DNA from: Butyrivibrio sp.
GTDB taxonomy: Bacteria > Bacillota > Clostridia > Lachnospirales > Lachnospiraceae
Assembly: GCF_015056685.1 (NCBI RefSeq)
Contig: NZ_SVFW01000059.1
Coordinates: 1 to 21,681, forward strand
Direction: 5' to 3'
DNA: 21,681 nucleotides
The translations under genes and the position numbers were made by a program. Below, in pieces: positions 21,290 through 21,681 of the stretch. The first letter of the stretch is position 1. Every line of letters begins with the position of its first letter. A model generated the notes under the pieces. That model saw only the letters and a program-made list of their open reading frames with translations. It made no database searches and was not told where the DNA came from.

Positions 21290-21385
21290 ATCTTCAATTA
21301 TCTATTATTTTAGTTTTTCTAAGAACCGATATAAAAAGTGAAAGCTGTAACTATGCTCTTTTTTGACAACACAGGGAGGTGTTTC

Positions 21386-21681
21386 ATGAAGATACAGCAG
21401 AACATGGATGTGCAGAATAGCTTTATTCAGGATCAGACCGGCGTAAATTCTGCGTCTAAATCACATACTAATAACAAAAACAGCACAACGATATCAGGTG
21501 CAAATCTCACAGGAGATAGCCTGATAGCTCAACGACAGGGTCTTGCAAAAAAGCAGGCTCTTAAAGTCGTGTCCGATGCTTTTGGCGGAGAAAAGAAACT
21601 GGATGCCCAGATGCAGGGAATAAAAGATGAGATAAAGCGCCTGCAGGATGAGATCAATGAGAAGAGTGCTGATACAAGAGA
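21386..21681 (+). CDS. Second small helical protein, partial (runs off the window)
   Basis: The frame is open from ATG 21386 to the window end, 98 codons, with a good ribosome-binding site GGGAGGT at 21374-21380. The first 50 or so residues are polar and Asn/Ser/Gln-rich (MKIQQNMDVQNSFIQD...). Then comes a basic helix (LAKKQALKVVSDAFGG), and from about residue 76 a heptad pattern (MQGIKDEIKRLQDEINEK) begins that resembles the coiled coil of the preceding FlxA-like protein. No signal peptide is seen. I do not recognise the family. It may share a transcript with the kinase and the FlxA-like gene. The 127-bp gap before it holds a weak hairpin and a CCGATAT that recalls a flagellar sigma -10 but has no matching -35. 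Confidence 0.75.
   Translation, partial: MKIQQNMDVQNSFIQDQTGVNSASKSHTNNKNSTTISGANLTGDSLIAQRQGLAKKQALKVVSDAFGGEKKLDAQMQGIKDEIKRLQDEINEKSADTR

Noticed and set aside
21325..21332. Flagellar sigma (SigD/FliA) promoter before the last gene
   Set aside because: CCGATAT resembles the -10, but no TAAA-like -35 lies about 15 bp upstream; mentioned only as a weak hint.

Overview
The window looks like chromosome of a low-GC Gram-positive anaerobe of the Clostridia, most like a Lachnospiraceae gut or rumen bacterium (Butyrivibrio/Pseudobutyrivibrio/Roseburia type). This rests on strong AAGGAGG ribosome-binding sites, the rpsF-ssb-rpsR order, a pectin-sugar locus with LplB/YtcP-type permeases but no ATPase gene, and SdpRI and LytTR/AgrC-like regulatory genes. 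The genus is inference.

Layout. (1) 1-302: the end of an unassigned structured RNA-like stretch, tRNA-Glu(TTC), tRNA-Cys(GCA) and a terminator. (2) 437-8746: a carbohydrate locus. On the minus strand a GH105 unsaturated rhamnogalacturonyl hydrolase is followed by a GH112 phosphorylase. Divergent from them is an AraC regulator, then two ABC permeases and a lipoprotein binding protein. Together they suggest import of small rhamnogalacturonan-I fragments and their cytoplasmic breakdown: GH105 removes the unsaturated uronate and GH112 phosphorolyses the remaining Gal-Rha. TMGTCGA-like half-sites in both promoter regions are candidate operators for the AraC protein. (3) 8780-10752: a sirtuin, then rpsF-ssb-rpsR behind an extended -10 promoter that lies inside a dyad.

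(4) About 10753-16400: a plasmid/ICE-like accessory module of parA, parB, a short RepA_N protein, a full RepA_N initiator, a small membrane protein, and a DarT-DarG DNA ADP-ribosylation toxin-antitoxin pair. The full repA gene carries four repeats at an exact 23-bp period next to an AT-rich stretch, which looks like a replication origin inside the coding sequence. No integrase, relaxase or conjugation gene is present. The right flank is the severed 3' end of an FtsX-type permease gene, so the module seems to be a remnant or one end of a mobile element.

(5) 16889-18717: a membrane-anchored XRE regulator, then an SdpR-SdpI-like autorepressor/immunity operon with a well-defined promoter and two matched operators. 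(6) 18808-21681: a LytTR response regulator and an AgrC-like histidine kinase, followed by two small coiled-coil proteins (the first FlxA-like, the second running off the end).

The most notable points are the intragenic 23-bp iteron array, the DarTG pair on a partition/replication module, the GH105-GH112 pairing under a shared candidate operator, and the two-operator SdpRI promoter.
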